The position numbers and the translations under genes were made by a program. Shown here one piece after another: positions 22,836 through 31,417 of a DNA stretch of 64,000 nucleotides. The stretch comes from Variovorax sp. EL159 (lineage in GTDB: Bacteria > Pseudomonadota > Gammaproteobacteria > Burkholderiales > Burkholderiaceae_C). The notes under the pieces were generated by a model that saw only the letters and a list, made by a program, of their open reading frames with translations, was not told where the DNA came from and did not search any database. The stretch lies in contig NZ_FMUJ01000009.1 of assembly GCF_900100965.1 (NCBI RefSeq), positions 62,001 through 126,000 on the forward strand. The letters are read 5' to 3'. Position 1 is the stretch's first letter, and each line of letters opens with the position of its first letter.

Positions 22836-24635
22836 TTGCAGCGAACCAACATTGCAAATCCGGCCTACTTCCACAAGGTCGTCGATTGCCAGTACGCCTG
22901 CCCGGCGCACACCCCCGTCCCCGAGTACATCCGCATGATCGCGCAGCGCCGCTACAGCGACGCCTACATGATCAACTGGGCCTCCAACGTTTTCCCCGGC
23001 ATTCTCGGTCGCACCTGCGACCGGCCTTGCGAGCCGGCCTGCCGGCGTGGGCGGGTGGAGGAAAGCAACGCGAAAGACCCTGAGCCGGTGGCGATCTGCC
23101 GGCTCAAGCGCGTGGCCGCCGACATGAAGGACGACGTGCACGCGCGCATGCCGACGCTGGCGCCGAAGAACGGCAAGCGCATCGCCTGCATCGGCGCGGG
23201 GCCGGCTTCACTCACCGTCGCGCGGGACCTTGCGCCGCTGGGCTACGAGGTGACGGTGTTCGACGGCGAAGCCAAGGCCGGCGGCTTCATCCGCACGCAG
23301 ATCCCGCGCTTTCGCTTGCCGGAGTCGGTGATCGATGAAGAGACCGGCTACGTGCTGGACCTGGGCGTGGAGTTCCGCGGCGGCGAGCGCATCGATTCGA
23401 TGAAGGCGCTGATGGCGCAGGGATGGGACGCGATCTTCGTCGGCTGCGGTGCGCCGCGCGGACGCGATCTCGACGTGCCCGGCCGCCAGGAAGCGGCGGC
23501 CAGCATCCACATCGGCATCGACTGGCTCAACTCCGTTTCGTTCGGCCACGTCAGCAGCATCGGCAAGCGCGTGATCGTGCTGGGTGGTGGCAACACGGCG
23601 ATGGATTGCTGCCGCTCGGCCCGCCGGCTGGGCGGCACTGACGTGAAGGTGATTGTGCGCAGCGGCTTCGACGAAATGAAGGCCTCGCCCTGGGAGAAGG
23701 AAGATGCCCAGCACGAGGGCATTCCGATCATCAACTTCCACGTGCCCAAGGCCTTCGTGCATGAAGAGGGCAAGCTCAAGGGCATGCTGTTCGAGGTCGT
23801 GCGCGCCGAATACGACGACAAGGGCCACCGCACGCTGGTGCCCACGGGCGAGCCCGACGCCTTCTTCGAATGCGACGAAGTGCTGGTCGCGGTGGGCCAG
23901 GAAAACGCCTTCCCGTGGATCGAGCGCGACTGCGGCATCGGCTTCGACAAGTGGGGCTTGCCGACGCTCGACAAGGACACCTTCCAGTCGACGGTGCCGC
24001 GCGTGTTCTTCGGTGGCGATGCGGCCTTCGGTCCCAAGAACATCATCACCGCCGTGGCCCATGGCCACGAGGCGGCCGTGTCGATCGACAAGCTGCTGCG
24101 CGCCGAGCCGATCTACGTTCGCCCGGCGCCCATGACCAACCTGGTGTCGCAGAAGATGGGCATCCACGAGTGGAGCTACGACAACGACACCTCCAACGAC
24201 CTGCGCTACAAGGTGCCGTGGGCCAAGGCCGAGACGGCACTGGCCAGCATCCGTGTCGAGGTGGAGTTGGGCTTCGACGCCGCCACCGCATTCAAGGAGG
24301 CCGAGCGCTGCCTGAACTGCGATGTGCAGACCGTCTTTACCGAAACTGCCTGCATCGAATGCGATGCCTGCGTCGACATCTGCCCGATGGACTGCATCAG
24401 CTTCGTCGACAACGCCGAAGAGGCCGAGCTGCGGCCTCGGCTCAAGGCGCCGGCGCTGAACCTTGCGCAAGATCTGTACGTGTCGGGCGGGCTCAAGACG
24501 GGCCGCGTGATGGTCAAGGACGAAGACGTCTGCCTGCACTGCGGCCTGTGCGCCGAGCGCTGTCCCACAGGTGCGTGGGACATGCAGAAGTTCTTGCTGA
24601 AGATGACGCAGGCAGGGCAGGAGGTGGCGCAATGA
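22836..24635 (+). CDS. NAD(P)H:acceptor flavoprotein subunit of 2-oxoacid oxidoreductase (KorC-like)
   Basis: 599 residues from TTG 22836, which has GGAG 7 nt upstream; the in-frame sequence before it is not conserved-looking. N-terminal GltD-like [4Fe-4S] region ('DCQYACPAHTPVPEYI', 'GRTCDRPCEPACRRG'), FAD site 'IACIGAGPASLTVARDLAPL', NAD(P) site 'KRVIVLGGGNTAMDCCRSAR', and two C-terminal ferredoxin clusters ('CIECDACVDICPMDC', 'CLHCGLCAERCPTGAW'). It moves electrons between Fe-S clusters and NAD(P). Overlaps korA by ATGA. The sizes of the three subunits resemble the 2-oxoglutarate:NADP+ oxidoreductase described from Azoarcus evansii. Confidence 0.9.
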   Translation: MQRTNIANPAYFHKVVDCQYACPAHTPVPEYIRMIAQRRYSDAYMINWASNVFPGILGRTCDRPCEPACRRGRVEESNAKDPEPVAICRLKRVAADMKDDVHARMPTLAPKNGKRIACIGAGPASLTVARDLAPLGYEVTVFDGEAKAGGFIRTQIPRFRLPESVIDEETGYVLDLGVEFRGGERIDSMKALMAQGWDAIFVGCGAPRGRDLDVPGRQEAAASIHIGIDWLNSVSFGHVSSIGKRVIVLGGGNTAMDCCRSARRLGGTDVKVIVRSGFDEMKASPWEKEDAQHEGIPIINFHVPKAFVHEEGKLKGMLFEVVRAEYDDKGHRTLVPTGEPDAFFECDEVLVAVGQENAFPWIERDCGIGFDKWGLPTLDKDTFQSTVPRVFFGGDAAFGPKNIITAVAHGHEAAVSIDKLLRAEPIYVRPAPMTNLVSQKMGIHEWSYDNDTSNDLRYKVPWAKAETALASIRVEVELGFDAATAFKEAERCLNCDVQTVFTETACIECDACVDICPMDCISFVDNAEEAELRPRLKAPALNLAQDLYVSGGLKTGRVMVKDEDVCLHCGLCAERCPTGAWDMQKFLLKMTQAGQEVAQ

Positions 24636-26518
24636 GCGCCGTGCTTCCGCCTGCAGGCGCGAGCGTCAACGCCGTTCCGCAGATCGAGGCGGTCAACGAC
24701 TTCGTCATCAAGTTCGCCAACGTCAATGGCTCGGGTTCGGCGTCGGCCAACGAGCTGTTCGCCAAGGCCATCCTGCGCATGGGCGTGCCGGTGAGCCCGC
24801 GCAACATCTTCCCCAGCAACATCCAGGGCTTGCCGACCTGGTACGAGGTGCGCGTGACCGAGCAGGGCCACCTGGGCCGGCGCGGCGGCACCGACATGAT
24901 GGTGGCGATGAACCCGCAGACCTGGGACGCCGACCTGGCCGAACTGGAGCCCGGCGGCTATCTCTTCTACGACAGCACGCGGCCGCTGCCACCGTCGAAA
25001 TTCCGCACCGACATCCGCGTGATCGGCATGCCGCTGACCGAGATCTGCAACGCGGTCTATCAAGACCCGCGCCAGCGTCAGTTGTTCAAGAACATCGTCT
25101 ACGTGGGCGCGCTGGCCATCCTGCTGGGCATCGAGCCCGAGGTGGTCGAGAAGCTGTTCGGCGAGCAGTACAAGGGCAAAGAGAAACTGCTCGCCTCCAA
25201 CGTGCAGGCGCTGCACCTGGGCTGCGACTTCGCACGCGAGAACCTGCGCGAGCCGCTGGGGCTTCGGGTGCGGCGCGCCGATCGGGTGGGCAACCGCATC
25301 TTCGTGGATGGCAACAGCGCCGCGGCGCTGGGCTGCGTGTACGGCGGTGCCACGGTGGCGGCCTGGTACCCGATCACGCCGTCTTCTTCGGTGGCCGAGG
25401 CCTTCCAGAAGTACTGCACCAAATTCCGCGTCGATCCGGCCACTGGCCAGCACCGCTTTGCCATCGTGCAGGCGGAAGACGAACTGGCGTCGATCGGCAT
25501 GGTGGTGGGGGCAGGATGGAACGGCGCCCGGGCTTTCACGCCGACCTCGGGGCCGGGCATTTCGCTGATGACCGAGTTCATCGGGCTGGCCTACTTTGCC
25601 GAGATCCCCATCACGCTCATCAACGTGCAGCGCGGTGGCCCGTCCACCGGCATGCCGACGCGCACGCAGCAGGCCGACATCCTGTCGTGCGCCTATGCCT
25701 CGCATGGCGACACCAAGCACGTGCTGCTGTTTCCCGAAGATCCGCACGAGTGCTTTGCGCACGCGGCAGCGGCGCTCGACCTGGCCGACCGGCTGCAGAC
25801 GCCGGTGTTCTTGATGACCGACCTGGACATCGGCATGAACCAGCGCCTGTGCGAACCCTTCGAGTGGGACGACAGCGTGGCCTACGACCGCGGCAAGGTG
25901 ATGAGTGCCGAGGAACTGGAGGCGGGCCGCGACTTCGGCCGCTACAAGGACGTGGACGGCGACGGCATTCCCTGGCGCACGCTGCCCGGCACGCACCCGA
26001 CCAAGGGCAGCTACTTCACCCGCGGCACGACACGCGATGCCTACGCCCGTTATTCGGAGCGCGGCGTGGACTACGTCTACAACGTGGAGCGGCTGCTGAA
26101 GAAGTTCGCGACCGCGGCCACGATGGTGCCGCAGCCGGTGCTCCGGCCAGCGGCGCAGAAGTCCGAACTGGGGGTGATCTATTTCGGCTCGACCAGCCCG
26201 TCGATGCACGAGGCGCTGGAGGCACTGGAAGAACGCGGCATCCACCTCGACGCGATGCGGCTGCGTGCGTTTCCCTTCCCCGAGAGCGTGGTGGAGTTCC
26301 TGGCGCAGCACACGCAGGTGTTCGTGGTCGAGCAGAACCGCGATGCGCAGATGCGCAGCCTGCTGGTCAACGAACTCGAGATCGACCCGGCCCGGCTGAT
26401 CCGGGTTCTGCATTTCGACGGCACGCCCATCACCGCGCGCTTCATCGTCGAGGCGATCAGCACGCACGTGCGGCAGATGCAGGCGCCGCGTGCCACCGAT
26501 ACGAAGGAGTCCGCATGA
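24632..26518 (+). CDS. 2-oxoacid:acceptor oxidoreductase, fused gamma-alpha subunit (KorA-like)
   Basis: 628 residues. The N-terminal third is the gamma (POR-gamma) domain ('VIKFANVNGSGSASANELFA', 'EVRVTEQGHLGRRGGTDMMV'). The rest is the alpha/pyrimidine domain ('GNSAAALGCVYGGATVAAWY' followed by 'PITPSSSVAEAFQKYC', 'GPGISLMTEFIGLAYFAEIP', 'NVQRGGPSTGMPTRTQQADI'). The last segment, including 'SELGVIYFGSTSPSMHEALE' and 'FVVEQNRDAQMRSLLVNELE', is domain II. With KorB it oxidatively decarboxylates a 2-oxo acid to its acyl-CoA. Starts at ATGA overlap with korC and ends in another with korB. Confidence 0.92.
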   Translation: MSAVLPPAGASVNAVPQIEAVNDFVIKFANVNGSGSASANELFAKAILRMGVPVSPRNIFPSNIQGLPTWYEVRVTEQGHLGRRGGTDMMVAMNPQTWDADLAELEPGGYLFYDSTRPLPPSKFRTDIRVIGMPLTEICNAVYQDPRQRQLFKNIVYVGALAILLGIEPEVVEKLFGEQYKGKEKLLASNVQALHLGCDFARENLREPLGLRVRRADRVGNRIFVDGNSAAALGCVYGGATVAAWYPITPSSSVAEAFQKYCTKFRVDPATGQHRFAIVQAEDELASIGMVVGAGWNGARAFTPTSGPGISLMTEFIGLAYFAEIPITLINVQRGGPSTGMPTRTQQADILSCAYASHGDTKHVLLFPEDPHECFAHAAAALDLADRLQTPVFLMTDLDIGMNQRLCEPFEWDDSVAYDRGKVMSAEELEAGRDFGRYKDVDGDGIPWRTLPGTHPTKGSYFTRGTTRDAYARYSERGVDYVYNVERLLKKFATAATMVPQPVLRPAAQKSELGVIYFGSTSPSMHEALEALEERGIHLDAMRLRAFPFPESVVEFLAQHTQVFVVEQNRDAQMRSLLVNELEIDPARLIRVLHFDGTPITARFIVEAISTHVRQMQAPRATDTKESA

Positions 26519-27570
26519 CCTACCTTGCCAAGCCCCGGTTGCGCCACCCGACGCTGGCCACCAACAAGGTCGGCTACACGCGGCGCGACTACGAGGGAAA
26601 AATTTCGACGCTGTGCGCGGGCTGCGGCCACGATTCGATTTCCGCCGCGATCATCGAAGCCTGCTGGGAGCTGGACATCGAGCCGCATCGCGTGGCCAAG
26701 CTCTCGGGCATCGGTTGCAGCTCCAAGACGCCGGACTATTTTCTGGGCGCGTCGCACGGCTTCAACACCGTGCACGGCCGCATGCCCAGCGTGCTGACCG
26801 GCGCCAACCTGGCCAACCGCGATCTGCTGTACCTGGGCGTGTCGGGCGACGGCGATTCGGCGTCCATCGGCCTGGGCCAGTTCGCCCATGCGATGCGGCG
26901 CGGCGTGCGCATGGCCTATATCGTGGAAAACAACGGCGTCTACGGCCTGACCAAGGGCCAGTTCTCGGCCACGGCCGACCAGGGCTCCAAGAGCAAGAAG
27001 GGCGTCGTCAACACCGACAGCCCGGTGGACCTCGTGGCCATGGCGCTGCAACTGGGCGCCAGCTACGTGGGGCGCGGCTTTTCGGGCAACAAGGCGCAGC
27101 TGGTGCCGTTGATCAAGGGGGCGATCAGCCATGGCGGCGCGGCGTTCATCGACGTCATCAGCCCCTGCGTTGCCTTCAACAACCATCCTGGCAGCACCAA
27201 GAGCTACGACTACGTGCGCGAGCACAACGAGGCGGTGAGCCGGATCGACTTCATCAGCGGGCGCGAAGAAATCACCGTCGACATGGGCGCGGGCGAAGTG
27301 GTCGACGTGCGCCAGCACGACGGCACGCTGCTGCGCCTGCGCAGCCTGCACCCCGACTACGACCCCAGCGACCGCTATGCCGCCATGGCCTACATGCAGC
27401 GGCATCACGAGATGGGCGAGGTGGTGACGGGCCTGCTCTACGTCGACCCGCTGGCCACCGATTTGCACACGGCGCTCAACACCAGCGACCGGCCGCTCAA
27501 TTCGCTGGGGCCGGACCAGCTCTGCCCCGGTGCCCAGGCACTGGAGCGGCTCAACAACTCCTTGCGCTGA
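26515..27570 (+). CDS. 2-oxoacid:acceptor oxidoreductase beta subunit (KorB-like, ThDP/Fe-S)
   Basis: 351 residues. Cluster-binding cysteines 'STLCAGCGHDSI', 'GIGCSSKTP' and 'DVISPCVAFNNHPG', and the ThDP motif starting 'GDGDSASIGLGQF' and closing at 'YIVENNGVYGLTKGQFSA'. This is the catalytic half of the KGOR/PFOR-type enzyme. AAGGAG lies before its ATG and the korA stop overlaps. Together the three genes form a complete oxidoreductase; 2-oxoglutarate is the best substrate guess but pyruvate or branched 2-oxo acids cannot be excluded. Confidence 0.93.
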   Translation: MTYLAKPRLRHPTLATNKVGYTRRDYEGKISTLCAGCGHDSISAAIIEACWELDIEPHRVAKLSGIGCSSKTPDYFLGASHGFNTVHGRMPSVLTGANLANRDLLYLGVSGDGDSASIGLGQFAHAMRRGVRMAYIVENNGVYGLTKGQFSATADQGSKSKKGVVNTDSPVDLVAMALQLGASYVGRGFSGNKAQLVPLIKGAISHGGAAFIDVISPCVAFNNHPGSTKSYDYVREHNEAVSRIDFISGREEITVDMGAGEVVDVRQHDGTLLRLRSLHPDYDPSDRYAAMAYMQRHHEMGEVVTGLLYVDPLATDLHTALNTSDRPLNSLGPDQLCPGAQALERLNNSLR

Positions 27571-27614
27571 GCCAAGGCCAGGCGCACCATAACGTCTCCT
27601 TCGGAGGGCGCACC

Positions 27615-28052
27615 ATGGCCGAGCGCACTGTTTTTCAGTCCATCTCGCGCAAGCACGCGGTCAGCCTGGGCCCGCAGGCCAGCGTGCGCGATGCCGCCTG
27701 CGTGATGACGCGCGCCAACTGCGGCAGCGTGCTCGTCATGGAACTGCCCGACACGCTGCTGGGCATCCTGACCGAGCGCGACCTCATGACCCGCGTGCTG
27801 GCCCGGGGGCTCGACCCCGATCACACGGCGGTGCGCGAGGTCATGACACCCAACCCGATCTGCGTGCCACCGGAGACGCTGGTGTCCGATGCCGTGGTGC
27901 TGATGCTCGAGCGAGGTTTTCGCCATCTGCCGCTGGTGGCCGGAACGAAGATCCTCGGCGTGTTTTCGGTGCGCGATGCGCTGCCGCGAGAGATCGGAAC
28001 AGCCGTCAGCCTGACCGAATTCCGCGAGCAGGTGAACGACGCACTGGGTTAG
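27615..28052 (+). CDS. Tandem CBS-domain protein
   Basis: 145 residues from ATG 27615 (GGAGG-type site 9 nt upstream). Two CBS motifs: 'SVRDAACVMTRANCGSVLVM' with 'GILTERDLMTRVLARGLD', and 'AVREVMTPNPICVPPETLVS' with 'RGFRHLPLVAGTKILGVFSV'. CBS pairs bind adenine nucleotides and report energy state. It follows korB by 44 bp in the same direction, so it may tune the oxidoreductase or simply share its promoter; both are inference. Confidence 0.9.
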   Translation: MAERTVFQSISRKHAVSLGPQASVRDAACVMTRANCGSVLVMELPDTLLGILTERDLMTRVLARGLDPDHTAVREVMTPNPICVPPETLVSDAVVLMLERGFRHLPLVAGTKILGVFSVRDALPREIGTAVSLTEFREQVNDALG

Positions 28053-28200
28053 ATCCATCAGGAGGGCGATGCCCGTCCATCGCGAATCCGATGGCAACGT
28101 GCGAAGGGGCATGCGGGCCAGGTAAACGCACTGGCCACGGTGCCCGAACCGGAGCGATCTGCTTCATGATCCGGCTGTCCGAATCCACGGAAGGTCAGGG

Positions 28201-29838
28201 ATGAAAAAGATGCTTCGGAACCTCCTCGCACCCATCTGCCGCCCGGTGCTCGCACTGGGCTTCGCTCTCTTGCTGGCGGCCTGCTCGAGCTTGCCGCCAC
28301 AGGTTCCCAGCGCACCCACGTCGGCCATTGCCGACTATGCGCAGACACCCCTTGCCACGATCACGCAGAAGGTATTGCCCACGGACGGCCGCTCGGGGTT
28401 CCAGCTCCAACCCTACGGCCCCAATTCGTTTGCGACGCGCATCGAGCTGACCCGGCTCGCAGCGCGCAGCCTCGACGTGCAGTACTACCTGCTGCAAGGC
28501 GACAACACCGGCCGCACCTTGATGCGCGCACTGCGGGACGCCGCCGCGCGCGGCGTTCGCGTTCGCCTGCTGGTCGATGATTTGTACACGGCCGGCGAAG
28601 ACGATCTGCTGCTGGGGCTTGCCAGCTATCCGAACATGGAAGTGCGTCTGTTCAATCCGTTTCCTGGCGGTCGCGGCAGCGAGATCACCCGCTTCATCAG
28701 CTCGGGCCTGGAGTTTCGCCGCGTGAACCGGCGCATGCACAACAAGCTCTTCGTCGCGGACAACGTGGCCGCCGTGGCCGGTGGCCGCAACATGGCCGAC
28801 GAATACGTCATGAACGCGCAGGGCGCCAACTTCATCGACATGGACACCTTCGTGGCCGGGCCCGTGGTGCGCGACCTGTCCAGCGAGTTCGATCACTACT
28901 GGAACAGCGAGGTCGTGTTTCCCCTGCAGCGCATCGCGCACACCGGGCTGACTCGCGCGCAACTGCAGAGCAACTTCGAGCAGCAGACCGCGAGCGCGAA
29001 GCCGCCCGAGGCGAGCGAAATACCCGCCGACGGCAGGCCGCTGCACCCGGGCGAGGGCGAGCCGACTTCGGTGGCGCCCGATCTCGTGCCCATGCTCAAC
29101 CTGCCGTTCGAGCTGGCCAACCATCGACTGAGCCCGCTGTTGTGGGCCAAGGCCCGCGTCCTGTTCGATCCGCTGACGAAGACGGAAGGCCTGAACGAGA
29201 AAGAAAACTCGATCAAGGGCACCGTCACCGAAGGTGTGATTCAGTGGCTCAGGACGGCGGACAAGGACATCAAGATGGTGTCGCCTTACTTCGTGCCGAG
29301 CGAGGGTTCGGTCAACAGCCTGGTGGGCGCGCGCAAGGCCGGGATCAGCGTAGAGCTGGTGACCAATTCGCTGGCCTCGACCGACGAGCCGTGGGTTTAC
29401 GTGGGCTACTGGGCCCACATCAAGGAACTGCTCAAGGCCGACGTGAAGATCTTCGAGATCAGCCCCTCGCTGAGCGTGAAGCGCCACAAGCTCGGCATCT
29501 TCGGCCACCGGACCGGCGCGCTGCACATGAAGAACGCGATCCTCGACCGCAAGGAGGTTTTTCTCGGCTCGATGAACCTCGATCCACGCTCGGCCGTGCT
29601 CAACACCGAACTGGGCCTGATCATCGAGAGCGAAGAAATGGCGCGGCAGCTCGAAAGTTTTGCGGACGCCGGCAGCTCCTACACGCTGCGCCTGAGCGCC
29701 AACGGGCAGAACGTCGAATGGGTGGAGCTTGGCGACGACGGCAAGCAGACGGTGTACGACGTGCCGCCCGAGACCAGCGCCTGGCAGCGCTGGCGGCTGC
29801 GCTTGTTGGCGCCGTTTATTCCGGTGCAGGAGTTGTAG
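28201..29838 (+). CDS. Phospholipase D-family lipoprotein (cardiolipin synthase-like)
   Basis: 545 residues. Lipoprotein signal with lipobox 'LALGFALLLAACSS'. Two HKD motifs: 'RRMHNKLFVADNVAAVAGGR' and 'GALHMKNAILDRKEVFLGSM' (HxK(x)4D in both; 'GSMN' follows the second). 'LDVQYYLLQGDNTGRTLMRA' and 'RRVRLLVDDLYTAG'-like strands fit the PLD fold. Related proteins (ClsC/YmdC type) make cardiolipin or hydrolyse phosphodiesters at the membrane. AAGG site 7 nt before ATG. No ymdB-type partner beside it. Confidence 0.9.
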   Translation: MKKMLRNLLAPICRPVLALGFALLLAACSSLPPQVPSAPTSAIADYAQTPLATITQKVLPTDGRSGFQLQPYGPNSFATRIELTRLAARSLDVQYYLLQGDNTGRTLMRALRDAAARGVRVRLLVDDLYTAGEDDLLLGLASYPNMEVRLFNPFPGGRGSEITRFISSGLEFRRVNRRMHNKLFVADNVAAVAGGRNMADEYVMNAQGANFIDMDTFVAGPVVRDLSSEFDHYWNSEVVFPLQRIAHTGLTRAQLQSNFEQQTASAKPPEASEIPADGRPLHPGEGEPTSVAPDLVPMLNLPFELANHRLSPLLWAKARVLFDPLTKTEGLNEKENSIKGTVTEGVIQWLRTADKDIKMVSPYFVPSEGSVNSLVGARKAGISVELVTNSLASTDEPWVYVGYWAHIKELLKADVKIFEISPSLSVKRHKLGIFGHRTGALHMKNAILDRKEVFLGSMNLDPRSAVLNTELGLIIESEEMARQLESFADAGSSYTLRLSANGQNVEWVELGDDGKQTVYDVPPETSAWQRWRLRLLAPFIPVQEL

Positions 29839-29918
29839 GGCAGGGCTGCTTCCGGTGGCCCTGGCGATTCGAAAATTCGGCGCCGTTCTTCCTCTGTAGA
29901 ATCCGGCGCTTGGGTCGA

Positions 29919-29942
29919 CGACTCGCTAGGATCAGCGAGTCG
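29919..29942 (+). promoter_or_regulatory. Perfect 9-bp hairpin in the tRNA-Gly leader
   Basis: CGACTCGCT (29919-29927), loop AGGATC, AGCGAGTCG (29934-29942), ending 6 nt before the mature tRNA. A -10-like TAGAAT lies at 29897-29902, so the hairpin would be inside the primary transcript. It may guide 5' processing or act on transcription. Confidence 0.5.
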
Positions 29943-29948
29943 GACAAT

Positions 29949-30022
29949 GCGGGTGTAGTTCAATGGTAGAACGGCAGCTTCCCAAGCTTCATACGAGGGT
30001 TCGATTCCCTTCACCCGCTCCA
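29949..30022 (+). tRNA. tRNA-Gly (anticodon CCC)
   Basis: 74 nt with encoded CCA. Acceptor GCGGGTG pairs with CACCCGC (30012-30018), discriminator T. The anticodon loop TTCCCAA gives CCC at 29981-29983. The anticodon stem GCAGC/GCTTC has one C-U mismatch at its second pair; otherwise the sequence closely follows E. coli glyU-type tRNA. The D-arm AGTTCAATGGTAGAACG and T-arm GGGTTCGATTCCC are standard. Confidence 0.96.
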
Positions 30023-30339
30023 GCATCCCACCGATGACCTGAACCTGCCGCAAGCGCGGTCGGCATCGATCCCCCGAAATACCCGCAGCATCAACGAGCG
30101 CCAACCCGACCACGCCGGCGGTGGCCGATGCCTTTACGGGACACCAGCACCACACGCACCGCGACCAGGGCCGGGAGCCAACGGCTTGCAGCTTGCAGCG
30201 GGGAAAACCCAGGCCAAGGCGCGTCCGCAGGCACCCGGGATTTCACAATTTTCTGAGATGATTAATTCCGGGAGACATATCCCAAGGAAGGCCTGCCGCG
30301 CTGCTCGGCAAGCTCAAACAAGAAAATCGAGGAGTTCAC
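30023..30339. other. Intergenic region after tRNA-Gly; nothing coding seen
   Basis: 317 bp with no supportable gene on either strand. A loose inverted pattern (CCCGGGAT at 30234 and ATTCCGGG about 30 bp later) sits about 75 bp before the next gene, and AGGAG at 30330-30334 is that gene's ribosome-binding site. Confidence 0.5.
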
Positions 30340-31191
30340 ATGCTGATTGATCGCGGAGGGCCGTCGGCCCTCCTGGCTTGTCTTGTGCTGTCCATTTCTG
30401 CCTGCGGCGGTGGTGGTGGTGGCGGCGGCGGAGGAGGTTTCCCGGTCGCCGGCCTCGGTCCGGGCGCAGGGGTTCCCACCTCTACGGGCGGACCGAATCC
30501 ATCGGACCTCTCCTCAGCGGGAGACGATGCGATTGCCGTGACGTTCGACGGTTCGTTGGACGGCTTCTTCATCGCGAGCAGCAACTACCCCCAGCCCACA
30601 CCGGTGCTGATCAAGGCAAAGCTCAGTCGCGACCCGGTCGGCACCGTGTATCCGGTCATCGTCGATTCGCAGCAGGTCCTGAGCACCCAATGGGGAGGCT
30701 TCACGGTCACGAAGGGCCCGGACGGTGCCTATTCCGGATACCTGACGCCCAAAGCGGGGATGGCGCCGGGCGTCTACAGCGGCAAGCTGCAGCTCAGGCT
30801 GTGCAAGGACCCGGCCTGTGCGGCCGAGTACAAGCTCACCGGTGGTGAATTTCCGTACAAGCTGGAGTACGCGGCCGACGTCACCCTGACGGCCAAGATG
30901 AACGGCACCCCAGTCAAGGACATCCGGGGCATGACGAGCGTGAGTTCAGGCAAGACGATGCAGTTCGTTGCGCTGGATGGCGCGGTGGTGCAGGTGGAGT
31001 CCAACATTCCCGTCACCTGGACCGTGACGTCGTCGGGTACGACCAAGTTGCTCGCCGTCGCGACGCAGACCGACAAGCTTGTGAGCGGCACGGTGATGAC
31101 CGGTTCCATGAGCGGCTCCATCGAAGTGAAAGCCCAGCCTGTCGATACGCGCTACAAGTACATCGCGACGGTGTCGCTCTTGCCGCAGTAA
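30340..31191 (+). CDS. Hypothetical lipoprotein with Gly11 linker
   Basis: 283 residues. Signal peptide with lipobox 'ACLVLSISAC', directly followed by eleven Gly codons and a Gly/Pro-rich linker. Then a mostly beta-strand domain ('GDDAIAVTFDGSLDGFFIAS', 'VIVDSQQVLSTQWGGFTVTK', 'GVYSGKLQLRLCKDPACAAE') that resembles immunoglobulin-like BACON/viral-A-type repeats found in secreted proteins. A pair of Cys in 'LCKDPAC' probably forms a disulfide. Function unknown; likely outer-membrane anchored. Confidence 0.8.
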   Translation: MLIDRGGPSALLACLVLSISACGGGGGGGGGGGFPVAGLGPGAGVPTSTGGPNPSDLSSAGDDAIAVTFDGSLDGFFIASSNYPQPTPVLIKAKLSRDPVGTVYPVIVDSQQVLSTQWGGFTVTKGPDGAYSGYLTPKAGMAPGVYSGKLQLRLCKDPACAAEYKLTGGEFPYKLEYAADVTLTAKMNGTPVKDIRGMTSVSSGKTMQFVALDGAVVQVESNIPVTWTVTSSGTTKLLAVATQTDKLVSGTVMTGSMSGSIEVKAQPVDTRYKYIATVSLLPQ

Positions 31192-31272
31192 GCAGATGGG
31201 GCGCGTCGAGCGGGCATGGGCCCCGACGCCTTCATTTGCCTCCCGCGCCCCGTGCGTCCGGGCGTGTGACCG

Positions 31273-31297
31273 AAAGCCCGCTTCATGCGGGCTTTTT
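31273..31297 (+). terminator. Intrinsic terminator
   Basis: AAAGCCCGC (31273-31281), loop TTCAT, GCGGGCTTT (31287-31295) with T continuing to 31297. Ends the lipoprotein transcript. Confidence 0.92.
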
Positions 31298-31417
31298 GCT
31301 GCCTGCGGTGTGATTCAGCGAACCGAACATCTCGCAGCCATGCGGCAGGCAGCGCGCTGATTGGCCTGCACACGACGCCCAACCGCACCCCGTACCCCCA
31401 AGAACCCCGGACCTCGC

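Noticed and set aside
24206..26467. A 753-codon minus-strand open frame over korA
   Set aside because: Shadow frame; the plus strand has clear cofactor motifs and coupled starts.
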